A DNA stretch of 64,000 nt from Xestospongia muta (lineage: Eukaryota; Porifera; Demospongiae; Haplosclerida; Petrosiidae): the NCBI GenBank assembly GCA_963693285.1, contig OY848918.1, positions 9,613,156-9,677,155 of the forward strand, read 5' to 3'. Made by a program: the position numbers and the translations under genes. Positions 26,580 through 40,205 of this stretch are shown here, in pieces (within the stretch, counting starts at the first letter, position 1; each line of letters starts with the position of its first letter). The notes beneath the pieces are model-generated. The model worked only from the letters and a program-made list of their open reading frames with translations. It did no database searches and was not told the origin of the DNA.

Positions 26580-29500
26580 TTATAAAGTAAAGTTAGCATA
26601 TGTACTGTTCATTGTCAGATAGAACTGGATGACATCATAAATGGAAGTATATTGTTCCTGTACAAGAGAGAACATGAGATATCACTCTCTTATTAATAAA
26701 CTACTCTATTATTACCAGTGTAGTCACAGCTCCTGGTTTGCTTCTTTTAACAGCTTTGGTCACTTGAAATACATCTATCACACCTTCTGTCTTACACTGT
26801 TCTAGAGCAATACTTACTGAACAGTATACTCCAGAACGACTCACTGTGTCACTAGAGGAAAAGGAGATGGAAGAAGGAAATATTGTCATGTGTACAATCT
26901 CTCTACCTGCAGTGTACAACTATTGGTCCTCCTCCAATCTTTTGTTGTATTTTAATAACTCCATCAATAACTTGTAACAATGTCTGAGGTTGTCTGACAC
27001 AACCATCATTAGGCCAGTCCAGTACTTGGAACTGAACTAAATTATAAGTCAAGCCCTTAAAAGTATTGCTACCATTAACTTCATTTATTTTTGATAACTA
27101 TCTAACCTCATTAGATAAATTGTTAACAAGAAGATTTCTCTCAATATATCCTTGTTTCTTCTCTTCAGAACTACATCTTATACAGTATTCACCATATGTA
27201 CAATCTGTTGTTGGCCAATACTGATAACATGTTTCCTAATTAATAGCAATAAAAATTATATAAAGCACAAAAGACTTACCTTTCCATTCTCTTTTAGACC
27301 ACATAACATAACAATAGCAGACACTTTATAATCCATTATCATCTTCCAAAAGTCTCTGGTAGTGTTCTCCATTGGACTCTGAGCTATAATGAATGCTTTC
27401 TTCTCATGATAACCCTAATGAAGAATTGATTAATAAATAACACATCAGTTTATTAACTCACATTTAAGAAAGAGGCATGAATATAGCCCTTACTCTTCTG
27501 AAGTGTAACAAGAAATCTCTCAACTAGAAATATTTTGTCAATAATATTAGGTTTATTGTACAACAGTCCTTACGTGGTAGGTACTTGTCAGAACGATTTT
27601 TAGCACTATTGACCTCTGCTGTATTACAGTGAATATCATCAGGATCAGGAGTTATTTGAGATAAAAGATTAAACTGAGATTCTAGACCTGTCTGGTGTGT
27701 TTTAGGGTTAGGGTTTTTAAGTTTTTGAAGCTTAAATTGATACTTGTATGCTGTGATATCTGTTTCTCCACAAATAATTGTTTCTAGTACAGCATCATGA
27801 GCAAAAGCATACTGTTCCTATAGAGGTAATACATTGCATTAGGAACAGTTCTTGATATCATGACTTACAGCTGTTTGTACCATCTTCATTCTCTGTTCTC
27901 TGAGTCTATTGATAATACCAGCAATATCTACTACTCCCTCTCTACTAGCCTGTTCTAGAGCTATGTCCACAGCAATATATGTACCAGTACGACCTACACC
28001 AGCACTACAGTGGACTAGGATGGGACCTTTAGATGGAGACCACGTATTAGTCACTCGTTTGTGAAGGATCATCAGAGGAGTAGCATAGTCAGGTACTCCT
28101 TGATCAGGCCATGAGGTAAGATGATATTGTGTTATGTCATGAGTGTCATTGGATCCATCCTCTATCTATTAACAGACAAATCTACATATATTTAACAGTT
28201 ATATTTACTTTCACTTTGAGACTTCTAATAGTGAAATCTGGTAAAACTTGTTCATCCAGTATTGTAACAGTGAATGGTCCAAAGGTAGTGGATTCTTTAT
28301 GAGGATCCGACCAATATTGTTCACATTTACTTTTTGATCCTTCCTTTAAATTAGTTACCATGACAATAATTTGTGGTCTCTCCTGCCAAATTAGTCTCCA
28401 GAAATCAACCAATGTTTTACTCATTGGTCCTAAACAAAAATAACAACATTTATAATTCTACAGAATCTATTATGTTTCCATGTCTACCTTGTGATGCTAT
28501 AAACTTCTTTGGACAACTATAGCCCTAATATACATTATAGTAATAATGGTAAACAATTACATCAAGTACTAGTAACTTACATCTATATAACTAGCATTGA
28601 TATATTCTCTTTGACATTGATTGAGTTCAGGATTAGGTATGAGGACAATCCTATTGTCATCATCTGTTCAATGAGCATAACAAGACATTTATACCATATA
28701 TGGTATTGACATCATATGTACTACATACATGTTGTGATGTTCTTGAATCGATTGAGAAGTTTATTTTCATTACTAAAACCTACTGTACAAGGTTTGTCTT
28801 CACTGTACAGCCCCTATCAATTAATGACAATGACAAAAAGTAAATAAAAACAATGAATATTTGTGTATATACATTGTTTATCTATCTTACTGAAGTAAAT
28901 AAAACATGACATCTTAAAACTAAATACAATATGTTGCTGACACACTGATATCATCATATTGTGGTTTCTCTCTTTACCTTATATTGTTCACTAAAAGCTG
29001 CATTACCATCACTATGACAACTGGCTACATGAGTACCAAGATCATCAAGTGATATAGGAAGAGTAGGAGGGATCTGAGGATCAAAATTAATAGTGGGAGG
29101 AGGAGAGTGAACTGGAAAGGAGGAAACAACATATAATGTATCACTTATACCACCATTTTGTGATTTATTACCAGTAGTATCAGTGGATATAAAGAGGTCA
29201 GTAATTGTTGAATATTCTAACAATACAAACAATATTACTTGTAATATATTGACCTATTGTATACCTGGTTCAGTTAATGATATCTCAATGTTAGCTTGTT
29301 GTTTTACATACTCATAACCAGTAGTATTTGATAAAGAGGAATAACTGGACTTTTTCAATTTATCAACTACAGTATACTGATGTTCTTCTAGTGAACACAA
29401 AACAATAACAATATTCTTTCTAGGTCTACCGTACCTGTTTCTGGTTCAATTGGTTTCTTTTCAGTTAGTATAAAGTTTTCATTATTATAAGTTTGTTTGA

Positions 29501-32500
29501 AATTCTTGTTTATTCTTCTGTGTCTATGTTAAACTATACATACATTATCAATATATGTATGTATTACTGATCTTACCTTACAACACATACTACAATTAGT
29601 ATCACTACTATTAGCAATATAGTTAAAACAATAGCACTAACAACTGCAATTGATATACCTACAACTGAAACATGTGTGTGCAGTTAAAATTTATATTAAT
29701 ATTTGTTTGGCTCTATTATAAAAGTAAAACCATATTTCATAAAGTTTATCTTACCTCCATTAGAAATCACTGTTGACTGTGTTGTTGATGTACTCAGTGT
29801 TGGGTCTGTTGTTGGTGTAACTAGTGTTGATTCTGTTGTTACTGTATTTAGCATATGGTCTGATGTTGATGATGTAATTAGTGTTGGTTGTGTTGTTGAA
29901 AAATCAAATAGTGTTTGGTTAGCAATAACTGTCCATACTCCATAACCTTTAACAGTGTAACCACGTACACCAAACAGATAACAGGTGTTACTTTTGAGAT
30001 TACTTATAGTGACATTTGTACTACTTGTATTAGTTTTAATCAATGGATTAAACTCATCACTAGGAGAACAACTACCATTAGAATGATAAGTAGTGAACCC
30101 TATCTCATATGTGATAATGGGATAATCTACAGGAATATAACTAGGTACACTCCATGAGATAACAGCCCATGTAGTAGACATCAAACTGGTTAATGTACCA
30201 ACTGGACCAGGAACTAAGTAGAAAGTATATTTATTACTTATAATAACTGACAATGTACTTACTAGTTCCAATCTGTACTTCAACAGGATCACTGAAGGGA
30301 CCTCTTCCAATAGAGTTCACACCAGCTACACTCATGTTATATACATTACCAAATACTAGATCATTCACAATGATATATCTCTCAGTACTGGTGAGGTTGT
30401 ATGTGATACTATTGTTACTAATGATCACAATATACTCAATGATTCTACCATTACGTAGATGACAATCAATCTCTTCCCATTTGATTTTGTTTGCTGTCAA
30501 ATTTACTGAAAGAGCCATAATTGACTTTGGTGATCCAAATGGAACTATATGATTATATTATTTAAATAATATTAATAAATATCTTTTACCTGAAGTGGGT
30601 TTTGTTTCATCAAATATTATCACTGGACTAGACTCTCCTAGTACATTACCAGTTTTCACTGTGATGGTATAGTTCATACCACTGGACAATTCTCTTAATG
30701 TATAACTAAATATTGTACTGGACTGATGAGTAACAGAGACCAATGTCACATTAACTGATGATACATTATGACAAGATGGACTATAGGAGATGTTGTAGTA
30801 TGTAACATAGTTTCCATCTTCACTACTGGGAGTAGTCCAGTTCACTGCAATAGTAGTAGTTGAGACATCAGTCACTGAGAAATTAGTTACTGGTGTAGGA
30901 ACTAGACAATAAAATTAAATCAGATTATTTTTATCCAAATATCAACTCACCACTAAACCTTAACAATGTTTGTGTACTATTAATTGAAGGAAGATGTTTA
31001 TATGAGTACACACTGATGTTATATGTACTCAATGTTAGTCCATTCATTATAACTTCATGTTCTGTAGTAGATAATATCTTGTTGGTACCTACTTCAGTAG
31101 TAGAGTTAATAACAATGACATATCCATTAGTCTGTGATGACATAGTCCAGTTGAGTTTAATACTGGTCTCATTTAAGATATATCCCATCACATTAGATGG
31201 AGGATGACTGGGTCCTACAAAATGAAATGTTAGCTAATAGATCATAGCAGAACTACTTTGGAGCCCATGGGATTAACAGTCACAACTGTTAAGTTTGGTG
31301 TTTGCTACTTAAGTAGCATTGACTACATATCCATTAGCATAAGTAGTAACTAATAAAAACAACTACGTTTTGTTTATTTATATTAGTTAAGATATCAGAA
31401 CCTAGTTATGGGAAACCTACAACCAGTTTATAAATGAATATAATGACACACACACATATATATACATGATATCAGATAAATAGCTATATACCTTGTAACA
31501 TCACAGTGTCACTGTAGTTCACTCCTTTATACATTGCTATACAGGTAACATTAACTGATACTCCCAGTGGATCAGGATATACCAGTAGTGTGTTGTTGTA
31601 TATGAGGAGATCAGAATCAATTAATGTATACATTGAGTTGTTCTTCATCACTCCATTCACTAACCAGTAAACATCAGTAGTAACATTGACAGTAGTTGTG
31701 ATACAATCAATATGATATTGAGTGTTTTGAAGTTCAATAATTGATAAGGTAAGTGTCCAATTTACTGATAAAATAACTAAATTGTAAACAAAACTAAAAT
31801 TAAATTTTATATCATAAATACCTGAAGATAATGTCTGTATACTAGCTGTATTACTAGCAGGTCCCAGTATATCTTGATATGCTCTGACTGTGATGTTATA
31901 AGTTGTTCCTGGTATTAGTTCTTCTAATGTCATCACATTCTGACTACCTCCCTTCACTTGTTGTGTCACAGTGTGTGTGTCACTAGTGGCATTGACTACA
32001 TATCCATTAGCATCAGATGGAACAGGTATCCAACTGACAGTGATAGTGATAGATGTCTTATTGACCAAAATAGGAGGAGAAGGAGTAAATCCTGGAGCTG
32101 ATAGGACTACATATGACATCATATAACTATAGTAGGTACTTACCAGTTACTGTAAAATAGTGATTTCTTGTGACATCACTGTCAACTTTTTCATAACATC
32201 TATATTTATGATCACCATTGTTGTTTGATTGACTAAATATTCCACTATTGATCTCCTCTGCATTCCATGTCATATTAATAGTACGAGATATTGTATTGTT
32301 AATATTGTAAATGATATAACTTTCATTAATACAACTGTATCCAATGGTTGATAATGAACAATTAAATTCAATACTCTGACTATTATTATATACATAATAC
32401 CACCTGAAGTGTCTTTTAATTCCACTTAGAATACACTGAACTATGTATTGTTGTGGTACAACTGTCATATCAGAAGGAAGTTCAACAACATTGTGTGATA

Positions 32501-33038
32501 TGATCTCTACATGTTCTATAGTAGATCATTAACAAATGACAGTGTGTACTAGTACAATATGAGATATAACTTACTGAATAAATTAACAGTGATCATATTG
32601 GTAGTAGAATTAGAACAATTAGTGGGTAGACAACATTTGTAGAAATTATTATTTGGAACAACTTCATTAAATAATATACTACCATTAGGTCTGTATAGAC
32701 TGATACTAGCTGGATTAGTAATTTTGTCACAATGGAGAGGATTAGTATTACAACTAAGAGAGTTTCCATTAGGATCAACCCACTCTCCTCCAGACAAAGT
32801 AGTATTAGGTAATGCACACTTCAGAGGAGAATAGTTAACATGGTCTTTTGTGATGTAAAGATGATTGATGTAGGAGCCATTAGGATAACAATCTCCATTG
32901 AACATCAGGTAGATACCTAGAATATTATCAATAAATGATGTACTACTGATTAAGATAGTTACCTGAATCTGGTGGACAGTTACTAATAACTTCATTGACA
33001 CATAACAAGAAGATAGTCAGCAGTAGTAGTACTGACAT
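26580..33038 (-). CDS. RPTP-B: receptor-type tyrosine phosphatase, Ig/FN3 ectodomain
   Basis: Same plan as RPTP-A. Ectodomain exons: 32963-33038 (MSVLLLLTIFLLCVNEVIS), 32575-32916 Ig1, 32144-32515 Ig2, 31822-32097 FN3, 31492-31764 Ig3, 30951-31214, 30590-30901, 30263-30544 and 29755-30213 (FN3 or FN3-like, the last with a Thr/Ser-rich stalk), 29577-29658 TM. All ectodomain exons after the first are multiples of three. D1 exons lie at about 27880-28820 with WPDQGVPD and HCSAGVGRTG; D2 at about 26580-27830 with WPND and HCSDTVSRSG, stop at 26580-26582. Ig2 is of the beta type (HFRWYYVYN, CINESYIIYN), unlike RPTP-A. I found no stop or frameshift, though I checked the cytoplasmic exons less fully than in RPTP-A. 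It sits in the 19-33 kb copy of the block repeat. Confidence 0.87.
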
Positions 33039-33059
33039 TGTCTTATTATTATTAACAGA

Positions 33060-34085
33060 GCCTTTCTTTCTAATCTTCAATAGATTTATTTATTTTTAAA
33101 TATATCTTTTGTATAATGGTATTTTAATAGTCGTAAATGATATAATAACAATCAGAGTTGATGTTTGTAATGTAAATAAACATGTAAAATAACTGTAAGT
33201 GTCTCTGCAAACAAATAAGTATTATAAATACATTAAATATAATAGTCTAATCTGTTGACATCTTAACATTATTAGATGGATGTATATTACTGAATGTTGG
33301 ACTAGATATGACACATGATGATTGAGTGGTTCCTATATAAGGTAATAATAGCATATATATTTATTGCCATGGTTCTTTTAAGACTCATAGCTTTCTCCAA
33401 TAGGAATTTTAACAATTTTAAGTTGAGATAAAGAGAATTAAAAATGAAAATGTTAACAATAACTTATTGTACTTCACCTGATCATGGTGTTGAACTGATA
33501 TATTAATTTCCTTCTGCTGCAATATAGAAATAATTTGTATTCTCCTTGTACTCCTATTCATTTACAAATAATGCAACAATAAACCAATTACTACCTTTTT
33601 CAACATCACTTATACATATAAGCTACAGCAGAACTAGACTGGTCACAACCAGCATACACATTTTGAGGTGAGAGAGTGAAGTTGTATAAAGAACAAGGAA
33701 TGGAATTATCTCTCTACATATTCATAAACATTACTTTTTCCTTTTATATTCACAGTAGTGCTTATACTGTTACTGTTTGTAGTAGACAATATTAATGTGG
33801 TTTTGTCATTAACAACAGAGTCAACACTCCATGATAAAAATAGACTATTTGAAGTAATAGAAAGTACTTTAAAGTATTATACAACTACTGGAATACATGC
33901 ATATGTATAAAAGAGACTTCAATAGCTTCAAAATATAAAGAGTATACAGAACTACTTTGTATCTTCAATATTGTTAAAGGACCTGTTACATTATGAGGCA
34001 GTGTATAACCCAGAATAATACAGTATACAGCAGTGTTATTATTAAGACAATTACCAACCATATATAAAAACATAGTAAACATGAC
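33060..34085 (-). pseudogene. Remnants of another receptor: TM and FN3-like pieces
   Basis: Near 33105-33225 a copy of the orphan TM exon has lost a base and runs into stops. At about 33590-33850 a segment reads like an FN3 domain (starts LFLSWSVDSVVNDKTTL, ends NFTLSPQNVYAGC) but needs a 1-bp shift near 33708. At 33885-34082 a piece with CLNNNTAVYCIILGYTLP and GPLTILKIQ could be part of an Ig-like or FN3 exon. These exons do not match the R/S ectodomain. They suggest a different, dead neighbour. Confidence 0.4.
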
Positions 34086-34204
34086 TCCTGATAATCATGT
34101 ACATCCATCATATGGAAAATAGTCATTATAGAGTCCAATAAAACTAATTCCATTAGTTACTAACTTTTCTGTTCACATAGAGTAGCTATATTAATAAATC
34201 AGTA

Positions 34205-34525
34205 GAGATATGAACCATCACTATAACAACAGAAAGTAGCTTGTTGACCAACACTGACAGTAGTAGAGTAAGGATATGAAAGCTGAAACAAATTGAAAAT
34301 ATTGATTATTCTTAGGATAGTTTTACATCCATAATGGTAGCATAGTGAATATGATTATTCTTAAGAATAATCGATATTATCAGCATAATGAACAAGATAG
34401 TGTATTAATAAAACAAAGCATTTGCACAGTCTATTTAAGTTGTAATTCATCTTGTCTGCCTCATGTATACATTACAAATAGTCTAACTTGTGAACTTATA
34501 TATATTATACTAATAATCAAAATAG
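34205..34525. repeat. Third copy of the dispersed repeat
   Basis: Starts gagatatgaaccatcac and ends with the tatatattatactaataatc segment, matching 1-300 and 453-640. Confidence 0.65.
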
Positions 34526-34547
34526 AATTAAATGTAACTTACAGAAT

Positions 34548-34996
34548 ATATTAACAGTGATGATGTTGGTAGTAGGATCAGAGCAATTAGTGGGTAGACA
34601 ACACTTGTAGAAATTATTATTTGGAACAGATTCAGTAAATATTACATTAATTGGTCTGTATAGACTGATGCTAGCTGGATTAGTAGTTTTGTCACAATGG
34701 AGAGGATTGGTACTACAATTAAGAGAGTTTCCATCAGGTGAAAGCCACTGTCCAAAGCAGTATTAGCTAAAGCACACTTCAGAGGAGAATAGTTAGCATG
34801 GTCTTTTGTTATGTAAATACGATTGATGTATAAGCCATTAGGATAACAATCTCCATTGAACATCAGGTAGATACCTAGAACATTATCAACAAATGAGATA
34901 CTACTGATTAAGTCACTTACCTGAATCTGGTGGACACTTACTAATAACTTCATTGACACATAATAAGATGATAGTCAACAGTAGTAGTACTGACAT
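34548..34996 (-). pseudogene. Receptor remnant: signal and Ig1 exons only
   Basis: The signal exon from 34996 is followed by a normal 46-bp intron (donor gtaagtgac) and an Ig1 exon. The frame breaks near 34740-34760, where the region that normally reads LSGGEWVDP is rearranged and a few bases are lost. Nothing of the rest of the gene follows. The first intron shows the intact form of the donor that is shortened in RPTP-A. Confidence 0.8.
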
Positions 34997-35044
34997 TGTC
35001 TTATTATTAACAATGTATTTCTCTTTAATCTTCAGAAGATATCC

Positions 35045-35217
35045 AAACTGAGAACAGTCAAAACACCAGAGAACATCAGACAACAGTCTAAAACATCAGA
35101 CAACAGTCAACAACATCAGAGAACATCAGACAACAGTCTAAAACATCAGACAACAGTCAATAGCATCAGAGAACATCAGAGAACAGTCAACAACATCAGA
35201 GAACATCAGAGAACTCG
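35045..35217. repeat. Minisatellite
   Basis: Tandem short units acatcagacaacagtc and acatcagagaacatcag alternate, with a higher-order period of about 55 bp. Lies between receptor remnants in non-coding DNA. Confidence 0.85.
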
Positions 35218-35969
35218 TAGTAACTTCCAATTGAGTCCTGTAGAAACGAAGAGAAAAGTCAATTAGCGAACTGATTGATATAAACAAAAATAAAAAGATA
35301 AAAATTAAATATAAAAAACAGAAAATAAATAAACTAATAATTAAATAAAAAAGAACACAAAAGAAAATGAAAAGGATGATCCAGCGAAGAGGAGGGATGT
35401 ACATATATCAAAGATAGGATCCTTACTGCACTAAACAAGGAAATGTTGGTTTTAAGAAATATGAATAACAAAATAAAAACAAAATAACTTATTATTATAA
35501 TAATAACAGTAAACATGTTGACAATAAACACTATATTATTTATTCAACCAAATATTTAGTTTCACTTGTTTAGCATTGTTTAATATAGTGTAGATATGTG
35601 CTCTCCATATTGTTACTAATTATATGCAAATATAAATTGAAAAATTGCATGTTATCTTTCACACTGTCAGTTTCATAATTACATGTAAACAAAAGTTTTA
35701 ATCAGAGTAGTGTAATAAGTATTACTAATAGATATCATGTTTGATACCAATTCATCTATTTATCATTTCTTTGATTTTGAAAAATTAATTAATTATTTTG
35801 TAAGTTGTTTCTTTGATCCAACTAATGAAAAAAAATATAAATATATATATATAATCTGTATATGTAAACATTAAATATCAAATATTGCTTAAAAGTAACA
35901 TAAGTATAACAACAACATAACAACACCTACAATTATTGACAACACAGTCAGTTAATGTGTATTATGAAT
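35218..35969. other. Non-coding spacer, 3' flank of S2
   Basis: AT-rich; the last 400 bp match the flanks of S1 and S3. No gene seen. Confidence 0.55.
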
Positions 35970-38900
35970 TCATATTGACTCATAGACACTGGTACCAGTA
36001 ATATCTGTTGGTGACAGTTGACACTCATCATATATCACTTTACTCTCATCAGTTGGTTTAGACTGATGAAGACTGTATGGCTCACAGACTGTCATTTCAA
36101 TATCTTCATCAAGTCTATAGATAGACAGTGTATGTGTTAGCACAAAGTAACAGAAATATTACAACTTACCCACTCTCTTTTTGATGTTCACTTTTAGAGG
36201 TAACAGTTTCTGTCCTATTGAGTCTGTATAAAATTAAAGTAAATTTAAACACATGAATAATGAAGATTTACTATACCATCTGTTATGTATAAATATTAGC
36301 AATATAACAAGATATCATTACAGATAATAATATGACAACTTACCCACTGTCTTCTTGATGTTGATCTTTAGAAGAAATAACAACTAATCTGTATCAAAGA
36401 TGATACATTTTTATACATGCAGACTTTTCTTACTTTTCTTACCGTCTGTTGTGTATAAATTGTATTACATTAGCAATAGAACAAGCTATCACTACAGATA
36501 ACAATATACCAACAAGTACACCCAGTCCAGTAATAGAACTAATACAAGTTATCGATATAAACATCAAATATTAGACACAGTACCTTTTACAACCATCGGT
36601 ACACAATGTAGGATCTGTCATTGATGGATCAACTAATGTTTGATTAGCAATAATTGTCCATACTCCGTAACCATTAACAGTGTAACCACATACATAAAAC
36701 AGATAACAAGTGTTACCTATCAGATCACTTATAATCACATTTATACTACTGGTATTAGTTTTTATCATTGGACTAAACTCATCACTAGGAGAACAACTAT
36801 CATCAGACTGATGAGTAGTGTACACTATCTCATATGTAATAATGGGATAGTCTATAGGAATATAACTAGGTACACTCCATGAGATAACAGCCCATGTAGT
36901 AGACATTAAACTGGATAGTATACTAACTGGACCAGGAACTGAGTAGAAAGTATATTTATTACTTATAATAACTGATAATGTACTTACTAGTTCCAATCTG
37001 TACTTCAACAATATCACTGAAGGGTCCTCTTCCAATAGAGTTCACACCAGCTACAATCATATTATATACATTACCAAATACTAGATCATTCACAATGATA
37101 TATTTCTCAGTACTGGTGAGGTTGTATGTTATACTATTGTTACTAATGATCACAATATACTCAATGATTCTACCATTATGTAGATGACAATCAATCTCCT
37201 CCCATATGATTTTGTTTACTGTCCAATTTACTGAAAGAGCCATAATTGATTTTGGTGATCCAAATGGAACTAGAAGAATTTATTTAATAAATAATATTAA
37301 TAAATATGTTTTACCTGAAGTGGGTTTTGTTTCATCAAATATCATCACCAGACTAGACTCTCCTAATACATTACCAGCTCTCACTGTGATGATATAGCTT
37401 GTACCACTGAGCAAATCACTTAATGTATAACTGAATATTGTAGTGGGAGGAGTAATAAAGATCAATGTCACATTCACTGATGTTAATAGAGGACATAATG
37501 GACTATAGAAGATGTTGTAGTATGTTACATAGTTCCCATTCTTATTACTGGGACTAGTCCAGTTTACTGTAATAGTGGTATTTGAGAGATCAGTTACTGA
37601 GAGACTAGTCACTGGTATAGGAACTAGACAATGAAATAAGGTCAGGCTATTTTTATCCAAATATGAACTCACCATTAAACCTTAACATTGTTTGTGTACT
37701 ATTAATTGAAGGAAGATCTTTATATGAGTACACACTGATGTTATATGTACTCAATGTTACTCCTTTGATTATAACTTCATGTTCTGTAGTAGATAATATC
37801 TTGTTGGTACCTACTTCAGTAGTAGAGTTAATGACAATGATATATCCATTAGTTTGTGATGACATAGTCCAGTTGACTTTAATACTAGTCTCATTTAAAA
37901 TATATGCCATCACATTAGATGGAGGACCACTAGGAACTAGAAAAATGAACTGTTAATTAATAGAGTATCATCTATTTTGGGGCCCAATTGATTAATAGTC
38001 ACAGCTACAACAATGTAATATTTAAAAGTAATTGCTACTTAAGTAAGCAGTAAATTATTAAACAAATAATGTTAAATAAATATGTGTAACAACTAATAAA
38101 TATTTGTAATATATATAATCTATATAAATAGTTTATTGTTTGCAAATTAAGTAACTAATAAAATGAACTATGTTTTGTTTATGTATATTAGTTAAGATAT
38201 CGGAACAAAGTTATGGAAAACCTACAAGTAGTTTATAAATTAGTCTATGATATCAGATGAATAGCTATATACCTTGTAATATCACAGTGTCACTGTAGTT
38301 CACTCCTTTATACATTGCTATACAGGTAACATTAACTGACACTCCAAATGGATCAGGATATACCAGTAGTGTGTTGTTGTATATGAGGAGATCAGAATCA
38401 ATTAATGTATACATTGAATTGTACTTTATCACTCCATTCGCTAACCAGTAAATATCAGTAGTAGCATTGACAGTAGTTGTGATACAATCAATATGATATT
38501 GAGTGTTTTGAAGTTCAACAATTGATGAAATAAACACCCAATTTACTGATAAAATAACTAAATTGCAAAGAGTATAATGTAATGAAGTTCTACAACATAA
38601 ATACCTGATAATGTCTGTACACTAATTGTATTACTAGATGGTCCCAGTATATCTTGATATGCTCTGATTGTGATGTTATAAGTTGTTCCTGGTATTAGTC
38701 CTTTGAGTGTCATCACATTCTGACTACCTCACTTCACCTGTTGTGTCACAGTGTGTGTGTCACTAGTGGCATTAACTACATATCCATCAGCATCAGATGG
38801 AACATGTGTTCAACTGACAGTGATAGTGGTAAATGTCTTATTGACCAGAATAGGAGAAGAGAGAGTAAATCCTGGAGCTGATAGAATTACATATAACACA

Positions 38901-39812
38901 TAATCACAAGTAATAGAAGTACTTACCAGTTACTGTAAGATAGCAATATCTATTAATCTCACTAACTCTTTCATAACACAAATGTATATGATCACCATTA
39001 TTGGTTGACTGACTAAATATTCCACTACTGATCTCCTCTGCATACCAAGTAACAGTAAGATTACGAACAATTGTATTATTATTGCTATAAAGTGTTTGAT
39101 TCTCAATACTGCAACTGTATCCAAAGTGTGGTGATACACAATTAAGTCTGTTACTTGTACTATTGTAATACCAACCAAAGTTCTGTTCCAGTCCACTTAG
39201 AATACACTGTAGTGTGTATTGTTGTGGTACAACTGTCATATCAGAAGGAAGTTCAACAACACTGAAGTTTAAGATTGCTACATGTTCTAAAGTAGATAAG
39301 TAACAAATGACAATGTGTACTAGTACAATATGAGATATAACTTACTGAATATATTAACAATGATGATGTTGGTAGTAGGATCAGAACAATTACTAGGTAG
39401 ACAACACTTGAATGCATTGTTATTATCATTTCCATCAACTTCATTAAATGTTATACTACCATTAAGTCTGTATAGACTGATACTAGCTGGATTAGTAGTT
39501 TTGTCACAATGGAGAGGATTAGTATTACAACTAAGAGAGTTTCCATTAGGATCAACCCACTCTCCCCCAGAATAAGTAGTATTAGGCAATGCACACTTCA
39601 GAGAAGAATAGTTAGCATGGTCTTTTGTGATGTAAATATGATTGATATAGGAGCCATTAGGATAACAATCTCCATTGAACATAATGTAGATACCTAGAAC
39701 ATTATCAATAAATGATATACTACTGACTAAATAACATACCTGAATCTGGTGGACAGTTACTAATAACTTCACTGACACATAATAAGATGATAGCCAGAAA
39801 TACAACTGACAT
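35970..39812 (-). pseudogene. S2: short-tail Ig/FN3 receptor with two stops in the first FN3
   Basis: Complete exon set: signal exon 39740-39812, Ig1 (about 39345-39690), Ig2 of the alpha type (about 38924-39290; CSIENQTL, TWYAEEISSG), FN3 (38600-38885), Ig3 (38277-38550), FN3 exons (37665-37935, 37315-37630, 36987-37270, about 36585-36940), TM exon (about 36445-36540), cassette exons (36360-36395, 36180-36225) and tail exon ending IYDECQL...SVYESI, stop at 35970-35972. The first FN3 carries TGA at 38729-38731 (Gly in relatives) and TGA at 38810-38812 (Trp in relatives). Skipping this phase 1-1 exon would restore the frame, so a shorter product is conceivable. Confidence 0.82.
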
Positions 39813-40205
39813 TGTCTTATTATTAACAAAACCTTTCTCTTTACTCTTCAGTATATAGTCAACATTCTACATATATCAAAAATCTTATGAAATATGAATA
39901 ATCTAACTAAGTTATTGTAAACAACAATAACATAAGTAATAGTAACAGTAAAGTCAGTTAATTTACTGTCTGCTAATTACATGTACATATATATTACATG
40001 TATATATATATACTTATAGATATTGGATTATGCCAATTCATCTAAATTTTCCTAATAATAGTTTTTGTAAGTTTTTTTTTTGTCCAACTAGCAGTATGTG
40101 GCAGTATATTTAAAGCATGAAATAACAAATATTTCTTAAATACAACAATAAGTACAGCAATAACATTAAAACAATCACAATTATTGACAATGTTAATATG
40201 TATTA

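Noticed and set aside
27700..27725. Telomere-like gggttagggttt
   Set aside because: Only two units, inside a coding exon of RPTP-B; it arises from substitutions in the linker between D1 and D2.
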